Counted from the stretch's first letter, positions 27,404 to 36,342 are shown. The stretch is 64,000 nucleotides of DNA from Desulfatibacillum alkenivorans DSM 16219 (GCF_900142135.1 NZ_FQZU01000010.1:62001-126000), one strand, 5' to 3'. Translations and numbers: made by a program. The notes: generated by a model from the letters alone, not told the origin.

Positions 27404-27444
27404 AAACCGGGAGGCGGCCTCAAAGCCCCTCCCGGTTTTTTTTT
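27404..27444 (+). terminator. Intrinsic terminator of the RnfB-GltD gene
   Basis: AAACCGGGAGG (27404-27414) pairs with CCTCCCGGTTT (27428-27438) and a run of T follows. It lies 20 bases past the stop codon. Confidence 0.9.
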
Positions 27445-27573
27445 CGCCCGGACTTTCGCCCCGCCCCCAACCTCCTTGCAATAATTCTCAAAAGGGTTAT
27501 ATTTATTTGTGTACGGTTTGCTTAAAACCGGAGCTATCAACCCGGGCTGCTCCCGCGAAACGGAAGGTGTAAA

Positions 27574-28053
27574 ATGGCGGACGATATCGGCGTTGTAGTC
27601 GGCGTGTACGGAAAAAAAGTCAGGGTGAAATCCCACAGAAATGAATGCTGCGACCATTGCGAAGCCCGGGACGGTTGCCGGGTGATGGGCGGCGGCAAGG
27701 ATATGTTTTTTGAGGTGGAAAACAGCCTTAACGCCCAAATGGGCGATCAGGTCAAGGTCCGGGTTTCGGACAAAGCCTTTTTAAAAGCCATCTTTCTGGT
27801 GTACGTCATTCCCATGATCGCTTTTATCGGCGGCGCCTTTTGGGGCAACAGCCTGGGCGAGCCCCTGGGCATGGATCCTTCCGCCACGGCGGCCCTGGCC
27901 GCCTTTGGATTGATGGGCGCAGTCTTTGCTGTGGTGCGCGTGATCGGCAATAGGCTTGGCCAAAAAGCCGGCTACAAACCCAGGATGGTCTGCATTACCG
28001 CCAAGGCTGGAGACGTCCAGGAATTCGCCCCTGCTTCCTGCCCCAGTGAATAA
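27574..28053 (+). CDS. RseC/SoxR-reducing-type membrane protein
   Basis: 159 residues of the RseC family (Pfam SoxR_reducing). A small N-terminal domain carries the cysteine set NECCDHCEARDGC, then two membrane helices (FLKAIFLVYVIPMIAFIGGAF and a helix ending GLMGAVFAVVRVIGNR). RseC is associated with the Rnf complex and with sigma-E and SoxR signalling. Here it sits just after the RnfB-GltD gene and could serve the same redox unit, although a terminator separates the two. Confidence 0.82.
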   Translation: MADDIGVVVGVYGKKVRVKSHRNECCDHCEARDGCRVMGGGKDMFFEVENSLNAQMGDQVKVRVSDKAFLKAIFLVYVIPMIAFIGGAFWGNSLGEPLGMDPSATAALAAFGLMGAVFAVVRVIGNRLGQKAGYKPRMVCITAKAGDVQEFAPASCPSE

Positions 28054-28087
28054 CGCATTACTCGCAAAAATCGATTATCCAATAAAG

Positions 28088-28125
28088 AAAGGCCTTCTCA
28101 TTTTTTGGGAAGGCCTTAATATTTC
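28088..28125 (+). terminator. Intrinsic terminator of the RseC-like gene
   Basis: AAAGGCCTTCTC (28088-28099) pairs with GGGAAGGCCTT (28107-28117) and AT-rich sequence follows. It lies 35 bases after the stop codon. Confidence 0.75.
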
Positions 28126-28208
28126 TTACGATTCCTTCTTTGCTCTCACAGCCCGCCCTGCGCGTGGATGAGGGGAAAAATCAAGATCACACCCCTTGAA
28201 ACCATGCT

Positions 28209-28424
28209 TTGTTGGGTTTCGCAGCAGCGATGCAAACCTCACAATGCCTTTAGGCAAGACTCATTTTCTTCGATTTAATTGGCTATTTCCGTGCTCTACC
28301 CAACCTACGTCTCATCATGGCGCGACGTAGGTTGGGTAGAGCTTTCGGAATATTTCCCACAAAGGCTGCCCATTTTTCGCCGGTAAGAATCCAACGCCGG
28401 ATGCATATGTGCGAAACCCAACAT
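28209..28424. mobile_element. 216-bp MITE-like element, copy 1
   Basis: Terminal inverted repeats TTGTTGGGTTTCGC (28209-28222) and GCGAAACCCAACA (28411-28423) bound exactly 216 bases. An internal 16-base palindromic pair, GCTCTACCCAACCTAC (28293-28308) and GTAGGTTGGGTAGAGC (28327-28342), lies in the middle. It has no coding capacity. A second 216-base copy is at 55102-55317. Confidence 0.8.
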
Positions 28425-28522
28425 ATGGATTTCCACTCCAAAAGAATACTTCCACCCTTGCAGATCGTCACCACCGCAAAGATGATCCGCTCTACAGGGT
28501 TGAGTGCAAGCTGGAATAAAGG

Positions 28523-29584
28523 TTAACCTTCCTCGTAGCGAAAGATGTTTCCCTCGAAATTGCGGACCAGGACGGCGTTTTTCTCCCGGCCCACGATGCT
28601 TTCGGGCAGGGGGGCTTTGCCGCCGCCTCCGGGAAGGTCCACCACGTAATGGGGGATGGCCGTGCCGGGAATGCCTCCCCTCAAGGCCTGCATGAGTTGA
28701 ACGCCCCGGCTTATGGGAACGTGAAAATGGGCCGCGCCTTTCACCCGGTCCAATTGATGCAGATAATACGGCCTGACGCGAATCCTCAGCAATTCCTCCA
28801 TCAACTCCCGCAATACCGCCTCGCCGTCGTTCACTCCCTTTAACAGCACGGTCTGGCAGCCTAAAGGGATCCCCTGATTGGCCAGGATGCGGCATGCCTC
28901 CTCCGATTCCGGCGTTATCTCTCTGGGGTGGTTAAACTGGATGTTCATGTACAGGGGGTGAAACTTTGCCAAACCTTTGGCCAGCTCCGGCGTAATTCTT
29001 TGGGGCAGAACGCCGGGAACCCGGGAATGTATGCGCAAAGTGCGGATGTGGTTGATGGAGCGAAGCCGGCCCAGCAGGTCCAGGAGCTTTTCGTCCTCCA
29101 TCACCAGGGGATCGCCGCCGGAAAGCACCACTTCCCGGATTTCCTTGTTGGACCGGATATAGTCCACGCCCAGGGCGAGGGCTTCGGCCGTGACCGGTTT
29201 TACGCCGCCCACTTTGCGTTTTCTCAGGCAATGGCGGCAGTATACGGCGCAGCGGTTTTCCACTTGAAACAATACGTGATGGGGATAGCGATGGATCAGG
29301 CCCGGAACGGGAGACTGGTCTTCTTCGCACAAGGGGTCGGGGGACAGGCCCGCGTCGGAAAGTTCCTCAACACTGGGTATGACCTGCCGGGCGATGGGAT
29401 CGTTTTGCTCGCGAATCAGGGACAGGAAGTGCCTGGTGATCCGCATGGGATAGGTTTCCGCGGCCTTTCCCAGGGCCTGAAGGTCCACGGGGAGGACTCG
29501 GGACAACCCGTCCGGGGCGGCCACGCATTCCGCCATGGCCTGGCGCCAGGGAGGAAGGGAGGACGTGACGGAGCTATCTTTCAT
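28523..29584 (-). CDS. KamA family radical SAM protein, lysine 2,3-aminomutase-like
   Basis: 353 residues. The radical SAM cluster motif is CAVYCRHC. The PLP lysine motif is VVDLPGGGGKAPL near the C-terminus. The two substrate aspartates of lysine 2,3-aminomutase are conserved, one in HQLDRVKGAAHFHVPISRG and one in YVVDLPGGGGK. EpmB, the EF-P lysylation enzyme, has a different end. The sequence therefore favours a true lysine 2,3-aminomutase making beta-lysine from alpha-lysine, although it is shorter than the 416-residue clostridial enzyme. It lies 10 bases after the epimerase gene on the same strand and is probably in one operon. Confidence 0.85.
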   Translation of the reverse strand: MKDSSVTSSLPPWRQAMAECVAAPDGLSRVLPVDLQALGKAAETYPMRITRHFLSLIREQNDPIARQVIPSVEELSDAGLSPDPLCEEDQSPVPGLIHRYPHHVLFQVENRCAVYCRHCLRKRKVGGVKPVTAEALALGVDYIRSNKEIREVVLSGGDPLVMEDEKLLDLLGRLRSINHIRTLRIHSRVPGVLPQRITPELAKGLAKFHPLYMNIQFNHPREITPESEEACRILANQGIPLGCQTVLLKGVNDGEAVLRELMEELLRIRVRPYYLHQLDRVKGAAHFHVPISRGVQLMQALRGGIPGTAIPHYVVDLPGGGGKAPLPESIVGREKNAVLVRNFEGNIFRYEEG

Positions 29585-29594
29585 AACAAAAGAA

Positions 29595-30500
29595 CTACGC
29601 CTGCTTGAGCAGGTGCTCCAGGGCCGGCAGCATTTCAGGGTGTTTGAACGTAAAGCCCGCGTCCAGCAGGCGTTGGGGAATCACCCTTTGCCCATGGAGC
29701 AGGGTGTCGCCGAACTCGCCCATGATCAGCTTGAGCATAAAGCCGGGAACCGGTATGAAAGCGGGGCGTCTCAACGCCTTGCCCAGGGCTTTTGCCATGC
29801 CTTTGTTGGTGACCGGATTGGGCGCGGTAAAGTTAAAAACGCCTTCCAGTTCCTTGTTTTCCAGGAGGAACACAAAAGCGGAGGTCAGGTCGTTTGCGTG
29901 AATCCAAGAAAACCATTGTTTGCCGCTTCCCAAAGGCCCCCCAAGGCCGAATTTGAAGGGCGGGATCATTTGCTCCAGGGCGCCGCCGTGGGCCTGCATA
30001 ACCACCCCGAAACGGGTGATCAGACGGCGCACCTTTTTGGCTTCGGCCTTGGCGGCCTCCGCCTCCCAGTCCTGGCAGACCAGGCTTAGAAAGTCGTCTC
30101 CGGGGGGAGAGTCTTCGGTCAGTTCTTCGTCTCCGGTAAAGCCGTAATATCCTGCGGCCGAGGTGTTGATGAATGTGAATGAAGGATTTTCCGGCAAGGC
30201 TTCCACCACCCGGCGGGTGGTGAGGATGCGGGAATCCAGGATGTCCTGCTTGTATTGCGGGTTCCACCGGCGGAAGATGGTCACGCCGGCGAGATTGACC
30301 ACCGCATCGTGGTCGTGCAGGGCCTGCTGCCACGATCCCGGCTCTTGGGCGTCTGCGCTTACGTAATGATATTTGTCGTGTTCTATTCGGCCTTTTCCCC
30401 GGCCTCTGGCCATGGCGGTCACATAGTGGCCTTTTTCCAGCAGCTTCCTGGACAAAAGAGTCCCCACAAAGCCGGTGCCGCCGACTATGAATACTTTCAT
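29595..30500 (-). CDS. TIGR01777 family (YfcH-like) sugar epimerase-type protein
   Basis: 301 residues. The N-terminal Rossmann loop is MKVFIVGGTGFVGTLLSRKLL. FINTSAAGYYGFTGDEELTE marks the YfcH group, and the C-terminal DUF1731 part ends DTLLHGQRVIPQRLLDAGF, FKHPEMLPALEHLL. The family is an atypical short-chain dehydrogenase whose substrate is unknown. It precedes kamA by 10 bases on the same strand. Confidence 0.92.
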   Translation of the reverse strand: MKVFIVGGTGFVGTLLSRKLLEKGHYVTAMARGRGKGRIEHDKYHYVSADAQEPGSWQQALHDHDAVVNLAGVTIFRRWNPQYKQDILDSRILTTRRVVEALPENPSFTFINTSAAGYYGFTGDEELTEDSPPGDDFLSLVCQDWEAEAAKAEAKKVRRLITRFGVVMQAHGGALEQMIPPFKFGLGGPLGSGKQWFSWIHANDLTSAFVFLLENKELEGVFNFTAPNPVTNKGMAKALGKALRRPAFIPVPGFMLKLIMGEFGDTLLHGQRVIPQRLLDAGFTFKHPEMLPALEHLLKQA

Positions 30501-30721
30501 ATATCACCCTTGTTTGAGTGGCCCGCATGAATGCGGTTTGGGCGGCCATTGCCGGAGAACCCGGCGTCAATCCGCCTCTCATCCCTGAGGTTTCATACAA
30601 CAATACACTTTGTTTGCCAACCAGGTAAAGGGCGGGAGGATCAGGCCCCATCATGTTGTGGCTTTGGGCGGGATTTGGAGAGAGGGGGCGGCACATGTGC
30701 AGCCCCCTGGGATAACATGCG

Positions 30722-32809
30722 TTATTTCACCAGCATACGCATATCCAAAGGCATAACGCCTTTTTCAAATACGCGCACCGGGTTGAGGTCAAGCTCCTGG
30801 ATTTCGGGAAATCCGGCCATCAGGCAGGAGATTTGGCGCACAAGATCGACAAAGGCGCCGACGTCCGCCGGCGCCTGGCCGCGAGCCCCTTGCAGCAGTT
30901 TGTGGACTTTCAATCCGGCGAGAGCCTCCCGAACGGCGCTTCTGCGGGCCGGACAGGGGATGGTTGCTAGGTCTTTGAAGATTTCCATGTAGATTCCGCC
31001 CATGCCGAAGACGATGACCGGGCCGAACACCTCGTCCCTTTTTGCGCCGATGAACAGGTCGTGTCCTTTGGGCGCCATTTCGGCGATGCGCACACCGTCG
31101 AACCGGGCTTCCGGTGCGTGGGACTTCAGGTTGCTTCTGATGGACTCGAAGGCCTTTTTGGCTTGTTCCAAATCCTGAACGCCTACCTTCACTCCGCCCA
31201 CGTCGGATTTGTGCAAGGCGTCGGGGCTGACCACCTTCATGACCACCGGAAAGGGAACGCCGTTCAAGGCCTTGTCCAATTCATCCACCGAGGCGGCCAG
31301 GGCGGATTTAGGCGCGGGGACGCCGCAGGCCTGGAGCAGTTCCATGGATTCCTCGCCCAAGGGCCCCTTATGGGCCTCCAGCCATTCCCGGGCTTCAGGA
31401 AGGCCGGCCAGATCCTCAACCCCCTGGCAGTCCTTCATTTGCTTTTGGCGCGTGTGATATTTCATTTGAAAGGACATGGCCCGGACCAGCTCCTCGGGGC
31501 TGTTGAAGATAGGCACGTTGATGGCCTGCTTAAACGGCGAAAGATTGGGGGTGACCAGCGCCGCGCCCAAAGGTTTGCCGGAGGAAAGAATGGCCCCCCA
31601 GGACTCCTTGGACAGGTCGGTGCGGAGCATCATCTTGAAGACGCTGTCTCCGGAAGGCATGTCCGGCGTGAAGCTTACGTACATGGCGCCGTCCACCTGG
31701 TCGGAATGCATGACCTCGCAGATGACGTGGGCCACGAATTGGGGATCGTAGATGTCTCCCAGGTCCAGGGGGTTGGAGAATTTGATGACGCCTGCATTGG
31801 AGAAATTGCGCAAACTTTCGTAAAACGCCTCACCGGGGTCCGCGAACTGAAAGCCGGATTCTTCACACAGGTCGGCCATCATGACGGAAAGGCCTCCGGC
31901 CGGGCTCATGACCACCACCCGGGGGCCTTTCATGGGCGGCAGCTTAAAGGCTTTGGCCACGGCCATGAAATCGTGGAAGTGCCTGATGCGGATAATGCCG
32001 GAATCCTTGCATACGGCGTCGAGGATGTGGTCGTCGCTGCTCACGGAGGCTGTGTGGCTCATGGCCGCCTTTTTGCCGGATTCGGTGGTGTTGGATTTGA
32101 AAACCACCACGGGCTTGTTGATTTTGGAGGCCAGCTCCGCAAGCTCCCGGCCCCGGGTAATGCTTTCCAAATACATGAAAATGATTTCCGTGTCCGGGTC
32201 CTGCCCGAAGTACTCCAGAAAATCCACTTCATCCAGGTCCAGCTTGTTGCCGACGCTGGCGAATTTCGCCATGCCCAAATTTTCGGCCTTAAAATGAGTC
32301 ATAATCATAAGCCCCACGCCGCCGCTTTGACTTACCACGGAAATATTTCCCAAAGGCGGCTTGACCACCGGGGCGAAAGGCAGGCAAAGGCCGTTTTTGA
32401 CGTTGGCCAGGGTCAGGCCGTTGGGCCCCACAAATCGAATGCCGTATTTCCGGGCTGCATCCAGGGTTTGCTGGGCCAGATCGTCTCCATGGCCTCCGAA
32501 TTCCGAAAAGCCGCCGCTGGGGATGGCCATGCGCTTTACGCCCATTTTGCCGCAGCGCTCCACCATGTCCGGCACCAGCTTGGCCGGGATCAGGCTGTAC
32601 ACGATGTCCGGGATGATCGGCAATTCCTCGATTTCACGAAACATTTTGACGCCGTCCACATAGGCGTCGTTATTCCGGCCGTTGACTCCGAATATTTGCC
32701 CCCGATAGCCCCAGCGGAGCATGTTTTCCAGGCTGAGCCGGGGGATGTTGGATTTATTGGAGGATAATCCCACCATGGCGATGGACTGGGGGTTGAACAT
32801 TTTTTCCAT
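30722..32809 (-). CDS. ADP-forming acyl-CoA synthetase, fused subunits
   Basis: 695 residues. CoA-binding domain at 1-130 (MEKMFNPQSIAMVGLSS), CoA-ligase domains to about 440, with the phosphohistidine region SGKKAAMSHTASVSSDDH near 240, and C-terminal ATP-grasp domain from about 470 (VMKVVSPDALHKSDVGGVKVGV, FGMGGIYMEIFKDLA). This is the NDP-forming acetyl/acyl-CoA synthetase layout, which makes ATP from acyl-CoA with free acid and CoA as products. It could conserve energy during fatty-acid or alkane oxidation, which is inference. ATG 32809 has AAGGAG 8 bases upstream. It is transcribed towards the epimerase gene, with about 220 bases between. Confidence 0.92.
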   Translation of the reverse strand: MEKMFNPQSIAMVGLSSNKSNIPRLSLENMLRWGYRGQIFGVNGRNNDAYVDGVKMFREIEELPIIPDIVYSLIPAKLVPDMVERCGKMGVKRMAIPSGGFSEFGGHGDDLAQQTLDAARKYGIRFVGPNGLTLANVKNGLCLPFAPVVKPPLGNISVVSQSGGVGLMIMTHFKAENLGMAKFASVGNKLDLDEVDFLEYFGQDPDTEIIFMYLESITRGRELAELASKINKPVVVFKSNTTESGKKAAMSHTASVSSDDHILDAVCKDSGIIRIRHFHDFMAVAKAFKLPPMKGPRVVVMSPAGGLSVMMADLCEESGFQFADPGEAFYESLRNFSNAGVIKFSNPLDLGDIYDPQFVAHVICEVMHSDQVDGAMYVSFTPDMPSGDSVFKMMLRTDLSKESWGAILSSGKPLGAALVTPNLSPFKQAINVPIFNSPEELVRAMSFQMKYHTRQKQMKDCQGVEDLAGLPEAREWLEAHKGPLGEESMELLQACGVPAPKSALAASVDELDKALNGVPFPVVMKVVSPDALHKSDVGGVKVGVQDLEQAKKAFESIRSNLKSHAPEARFDGVRIAEMAPKGHDLFIGAKRDEVFGPVIVFGMGGIYMEIFKDLATIPCPARRSAVREALAGLKVHKLLQGARGQAPADVGAFVDLVRQISCLMAGFPEIQELDLNPVRVFEKGVMPLDMRMLVK

Positions 32810-33103
32810 GCGAAAGACTCCTTGCAAAAACCGGCCTGGGCTGGTCCGTCCGGGCGTTTTGCCGCCGGCCCCGGCGATTGTAAAAAAATGAGCGGCAGTC
32901 GGTGTATAACCAAAGAAGCATCAGAGGGCAAGTCCATAAAAAAGGCCTATTATGCATACTCTATTATATTGGATAGTTGCCGGAATGAATTTTCCACTAT
33001 GATTTAATTACTTTTTGAGGCGAATTCATTTTCCGCCGTTCCCAACCGTGGGCTGCTTCACATTATATTAAATGATAATAGTTGGTTATGTCAAATTTTA
33101 GGC

Positions 33104-33131
33104 TTGACAAAATTCTGGAAGCCGGTATCCT
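33104..33131 (+). promoter_or_regulatory. Sigma-70-type promoter for the thrombospondin-repeat gene
   Basis: TTGACA at 33104-33109 and TATCCT at 33126-33131 are 16 bases apart, with the gene start 70 bases downstream. The rest of the 32810-33200 spacer is AT-rich and shows no other element. Confidence 0.55.
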
Positions 33132-33200
33132 GTAAATCCATCAAATCCATGCAAAGGTCCGTTGCCTTACAAAGATGTTCTTGCGAAAGGGGTTCCGCCC

Positions 33201-35063
33201 ATGCTGCGAATAATGAGCGCTTTCTCTATGGCTTTGTTGCTGGCTCTTGCTGCTCCTGCGCTCTGTTATGCAGGGGCTCCCAGCGACTTTGTGATTAACG
33301 AAATCCATGGGGACCCCGCAGGGGACGCCAACGGCGACGGGCTTATAAACAACGGAGACCGGTTCATTGAATTGGTTAACGTAAGTTCCGAGGCCGTGGA
33401 CGTCTCCGGCTGGACGCTCTCCGCGGCGGCGGGAATTCTCCATGTCTTTCCCGAGGACACAGCCGTTCCGCCCGGATACCCCGTTGTGGTCTTTGAAGGG
33501 GACGTTCCCGCGGGCCTGGATGATTGCGCCGTGTTTCAAACCGCCAGTTCCGGGGCCGTGTCCATTGCTCCCGGAATGGACATAATAAATCTTAGCGACG
33601 GCTCCAGCACCAGCTCGACTTATGGGGTGATTGGGATCGACAACGGGCAATCCCTTAACAGGAATCCCGACCTGGATGCCCAAGATGTTTATTATTTGCA
33701 CACCAACATTGATGGATCGAACGGCAAGCTGTTTTCCCCGGGCGTTCGGGTGAACGGCTTCCCCTTTGCCGCCGACTGCATCTGCCCCGTATCCTGCGAT
33801 ATGGACGGCGACGGCGTTCTGGGCGTGAGCGACGCCTTGTACATCATTCAAACCGCAGCCGGCGGCAGGCCGGATCCGGGCTATTACCACTGGGGCGTCG
33901 GCGCATGGTCCCCCTGCTCGGAAACGTGCGGAGGGGGTGCTTACACCCGCGAGGTGGTCTGCCTGGACGGAAACGGCGCCCAAGCGCCCGACGGGTTCTG
34001 TCCCGATCCCAAACCCGAATCCACCGGCGCATGCAACACCCACTCCTGCGATTATTCCTGGAGCGCCGGAGAATGGTCCGAATGCTCCAGCCTTTGCGGG
34101 GGCGGGACTTCCACCCGGGCGGTGGTCTGCCTGGACGGGTCGGGAAAGGTTGCCGCCGATTCATTCTGCACTGGCGCCAAACCCCAGGCCAGCCAGAGCT
34201 GCAACGAATTCGCCTGCACCTATGTATGGGCCGTCGGTCCGTGGTCGGATTGCTCCGCCAATTGCGGGGGCGGGACCTCCACGCGAACCGTCTCCTGTCA
34301 GGACGAAGGCGGAAACATTGCGGCCGACGGGTTTTGCGCGGGAGTCAAGCCGGCCGTGGTGCAAACCTGCAACGGAGATCCATGCTCCTATGGCTGGCAT
34401 ATAGGAGCATGGGAGAACTGCTCCGCATCCTGCGGCGGGGGGGCGCAAACACGCAACGTGGACTGCCGGGATCAGGACGGCAATGTTGTGGATGACGGTT
34501 ATTGTACGGAAATCAAGCCTTCCTCCAGTCAGGCGTGCAATGAGGACCCTTGCGTATATTCATGGACGGTCAGCGCCTGGGGGGATTGCTCGGACGCCTG
34601 CGGCGGCGGAATGCAAACCCGCAGCGTAACATGTCAGGATCAAGCGGGGAACATCGCCGCCGACGGCCTTTGCACGGGCGTTAAGCCTTCCGCGACTCAG
34701 GCTTGCAACACGGACGCCTGCGTGTACAATTGGGCGCTCGGCGCCTGGGACGATTGTTCCGTGGACTGCGGAAGCGGGTTTCAAAGCCGCAGCGTGACAT
34801 GTCAGGATCAGGCGGGAAACATAGTGAGCGACGGCTACTGCTCGGAAGTCAAGCCGTCCACAACCAATCCTTGCAGCGTAACCCCCTGTGAATACAACTG
34901 GTCGGTGGGCTCCTGGAGCGAGTGCTCCACGCCTTGCGGAGGCGGGTTGCAGATTCGCAGCGTCACCTGCCGGGACCAGTTCGGCAATGCAGTGAACCCG
35001 GAAAATTGCATAAACGTACAGCCTGCAGCCACTCAGACCTGCAACACCCAGGCTTGCGAGTAA
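33201..35063 (+). CDS. Secreted protein with lamin-tail, dockerin-like and seven thrombospondin type-1-like repeats
   Basis: 620 residues. Signal peptide (MSAFSMALLLALAAPALCYA), then a lamin-tail-like domain (FVINEIHGDPAGDANGDG ... FIELVNVSSEAVDVSGWTL) to about residue 190. A single EF-hand/dockerin-like motif CDMDGDGVLGVSDALYII sits at about 199-216. From residue 230 there are seven tandem repeats of about 56 residues, each with W..G.W..CS..CGGG...R.V.C and a closing C. This is the ADAMTS/thrombospondin-1 type pattern, common in animals and rare in bacteria. The repeats diverge from one another, so they are not assembly copies. Start ATG 33201 gives the signal peptide. Likely an extracellular adhesive or matrix-binding protein. 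Confidence 0.85.
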   Translation: MLRIMSAFSMALLLALAAPALCYAGAPSDFVINEIHGDPAGDANGDGLINNGDRFIELVNVSSEAVDVSGWTLSAAAGILHVFPEDTAVPPGYPVVVFEGDVPAGLDDCAVFQTASSGAVSIAPGMDIINLSDGSSTSSTYGVIGIDNGQSLNRNPDLDAQDVYYLHTNIDGSNGKLFSPGVRVNGFPFAADCICPVSCDMDGDGVLGVSDALYIIQTAAGGRPDPGYYHWGVGAWSPCSETCGGGAYTREVVCLDGNGAQAPDGFCPDPKPESTGACNTHSCDYSWSAGEWSECSSLCGGGTSTRAVVCLDGSGKVAADSFCTGAKPQASQSCNEFACTYVWAVGPWSDCSANCGGGTSTRTVSCQDEGGNIAADGFCAGVKPAVVQTCNGDPCSYGWHIGAWENCSASCGGGAQTRNVDCRDQDGNVVDDGYCTEIKPSSSQACNEDPCVYSWTVSAWGDCSDACGGGMQTRSVTCQDQAGNIAADGLCTGVKPSATQACNTDACVYNWALGAWDDCSVDCGSGFQSRSVTCQDQAGNIVSDGYCSEVKPSTTNPCSVTPCEYNWSVGSWSECSTPCGGGLQIRSVTCRDQFGNAVNPENCINVQPAATQTCNTQACE

Positions 35064-35067
35064 ATGG

Positions 35068-35172
35068 TCAGAACAGGTTGAAACGAGTCCGCAAGCGGCG
35101 GGAGAGTTCGCGAACCACGCCGAAAGCCTTTTCCACGGTGACCTCGCCGTCCGGGTTGATCAGACAGCAGAC
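35068..35172 (-). pseudogene. Remnant of a second methionine-synthase-like gene (3' end only)
   Basis: On the minus strand this stretch reads CCLINPDGEVTVEKAFGVV followed by RELSRRLRTRFNLF and a stop. It matches the last 33 residues of the protein at 37082 (there RELSQRLRERFQLD). Upstream the frame meets a stop within a few codons and no further similarity is visible. Several substitutions separate the copies, so this is a decayed paralogue rather than a recent duplication. Confidence 0.8.
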
Positions 35173-35228
35173 ATACTAAATTTCTCCTGAAAATTCAACT
35201 TATTATGATTTGGGAAAATGATTTGGCT

Positions 35229-36017
35229 TTAATCAAAGTCCTGCAATCCTAATCGCCGATTCCCGATTCTCCGGAATGATTTAGACATCCAGCCCATGAG
35301 CGTTTTTATGTGTCGGACATCGACCCAAACTTCCCTTGGCGCCCTGCCGCCATACCTGAACGTAGTTCCTTTTGGATCAAACTCATTGAAAACCAGGACT
35401 ATATCGCTGAACCATTTTGGTAAGGTTGCATCAAATTCTGACTTTAGTATTTCAATAAACTCTTTTTGTAGCTCTACTAAGTCATGTGTCTTCTTCCACT
35501 TGCCGATAGTCGCCTTGAGATATAATTCCGTTGCATGCCTGTAATTGAAGAGTATCGGGTTTACAAGCTCAAAGGCTTCATCATTGTCAATGGCTGCGTC
35601 AACGAGAATGTCCCCAGCATTTTTATAAGAATCAGCAATTTCAAAGATATCGCCATACTCAGACATACCATCGAATAATGCGCCATGCAGCCAGTCTTCA
35701 TTTAGTCCTTCCGGGCGCTCAATGAATAAAGGCGTCAATCCCGTAATGAAATTATCATAGATATCTTCATAATGCCCGTTGGTATTCAAGCCGATTTTTA
35801 TTGCTTCAATATCCGCTTCATCTTCCCAATAATAAAAGACGTAGGCAAAGACTCGAAGGTCTTCTGCGGAAAACTTTCGTGGGGTTCCTTTCGGGGGATT
35901 TGCTGCGGGCTCAAGATAATCAGAAAAAATGTAAGCCCATTTCTTGATTCGGTCACGGTCAGTCCTAAAATACTTGGCAGCCTCGGAAACACTGAATTTC
36001 ATCTCATAGTTGGGCAT
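35229..36017 (-). CDS. Hypothetical protein, MerR-like N-terminus and HEPN-like C-terminus
   Basis: 262 residues. The N-terminus (FSVSEAAKYFRTDRDRIKKWAY) resembles a MerR-type winged helix-turn-helix. The second half contains NYRHATELYLKATIG and KKTHDLVELQKEF, a pattern seen in HEPN-type nucleotidyl or RNase domains found in defence genes. No known family was recognised. It sits between the decayed methionine-synthase remnant and a NYN nuclease gene. The base composition is visibly more AT-rich than the neighbours, consistent with acquisition from elsewhere. Confidence 0.5.
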   Translation of the reverse strand: MPNYEMKFSVSEAAKYFRTDRDRIKKWAYIFSDYLEPAANPPKGTPRKFSAEDLRVFAYVFYYWEDEADIEAIKIGLNTNGHYEDIYDNFITGLTPLFIERPEGLNEDWLHGALFDGMSEYGDIFEIADSYKNAGDILVDAAIDNDEAFELVNPILFNYRHATELYLKATIGKWKKTHDLVELQKEFIEILKSEFDATLPKWFSDIVLVFNEFDPKGTTFRYGGRAPREVWVDVRHIKTLMGWMSKSFRRIGNRRLGLQDFD

Positions 36018-36239
36018 TTATACTCTACTCCATAGTTTCTGGATCATGACTGCACAACTCAACAACTGTTCTCAAAGTTTTCGGGCATTCCAGCCCCGCC
36101 TTTCCCGGTGCTTCCCAGCCCGCTCATTAAGCTGCCAGGCCAAGGGCCTCCTCTGATTTGGCTTTCATATTATGTAAGTAAAATGATAAAAAGTGCGGCG
36201 AGTGTCAAGTAAATGCCATTGCTTCAAACTTCATTTTTC

Positions 36240-36269
36240 TTGACATATGAGACTGTGAACCATTATAGT
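36240..36269 (+). promoter_or_regulatory. Sigma-70-type promoter for the second NYN gene
   Basis: TTGACA at 36240-36245 and TATAGT at 36264-36269 with an 18-base spacer. A transcript from about 36276 would pass through the hairpin at 36313-36332 before the ATG at 36358. Confidence 0.6.
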
Positions 36270-36312
36270 ATATGTAAGTGAAAACTACCCCCGTGGTTTC
36301 GACCTGGGGCGC

Positions 36313-36342
36313 GGGGCTGCTTCGGCGGCCCCTGCTTTTTTT
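36313..36342 (+). terminator. UUCG-loop hairpin with T run in the NYN gene leader
   Basis: GGGGCTGC (36313-36320), loop TTCG, GCGGCCCC (36325-36332), then seven T to 36342. The ribosome binding site AGGGAG and ATG 36358 follow. The arrangement mirrors that before the first NYN gene at 15872, so an attenuator role is possible. Confidence 0.6.

Noticed and set aside
25381-27738. A minus-strand open frame of about 785 codons opposite the RnfB-GltD gene
   Set aside because: It is a shadow of a gene with clear Fe-S and flavin motifs and has no homology signals of its own.
33888-35060. The tandem W/C-rich repeats as a CRISPR or assembly artefact
   Set aside because: The repeats diverge at the base level, stay in one open frame and keep the cysteine pattern; no regular spacers are present.
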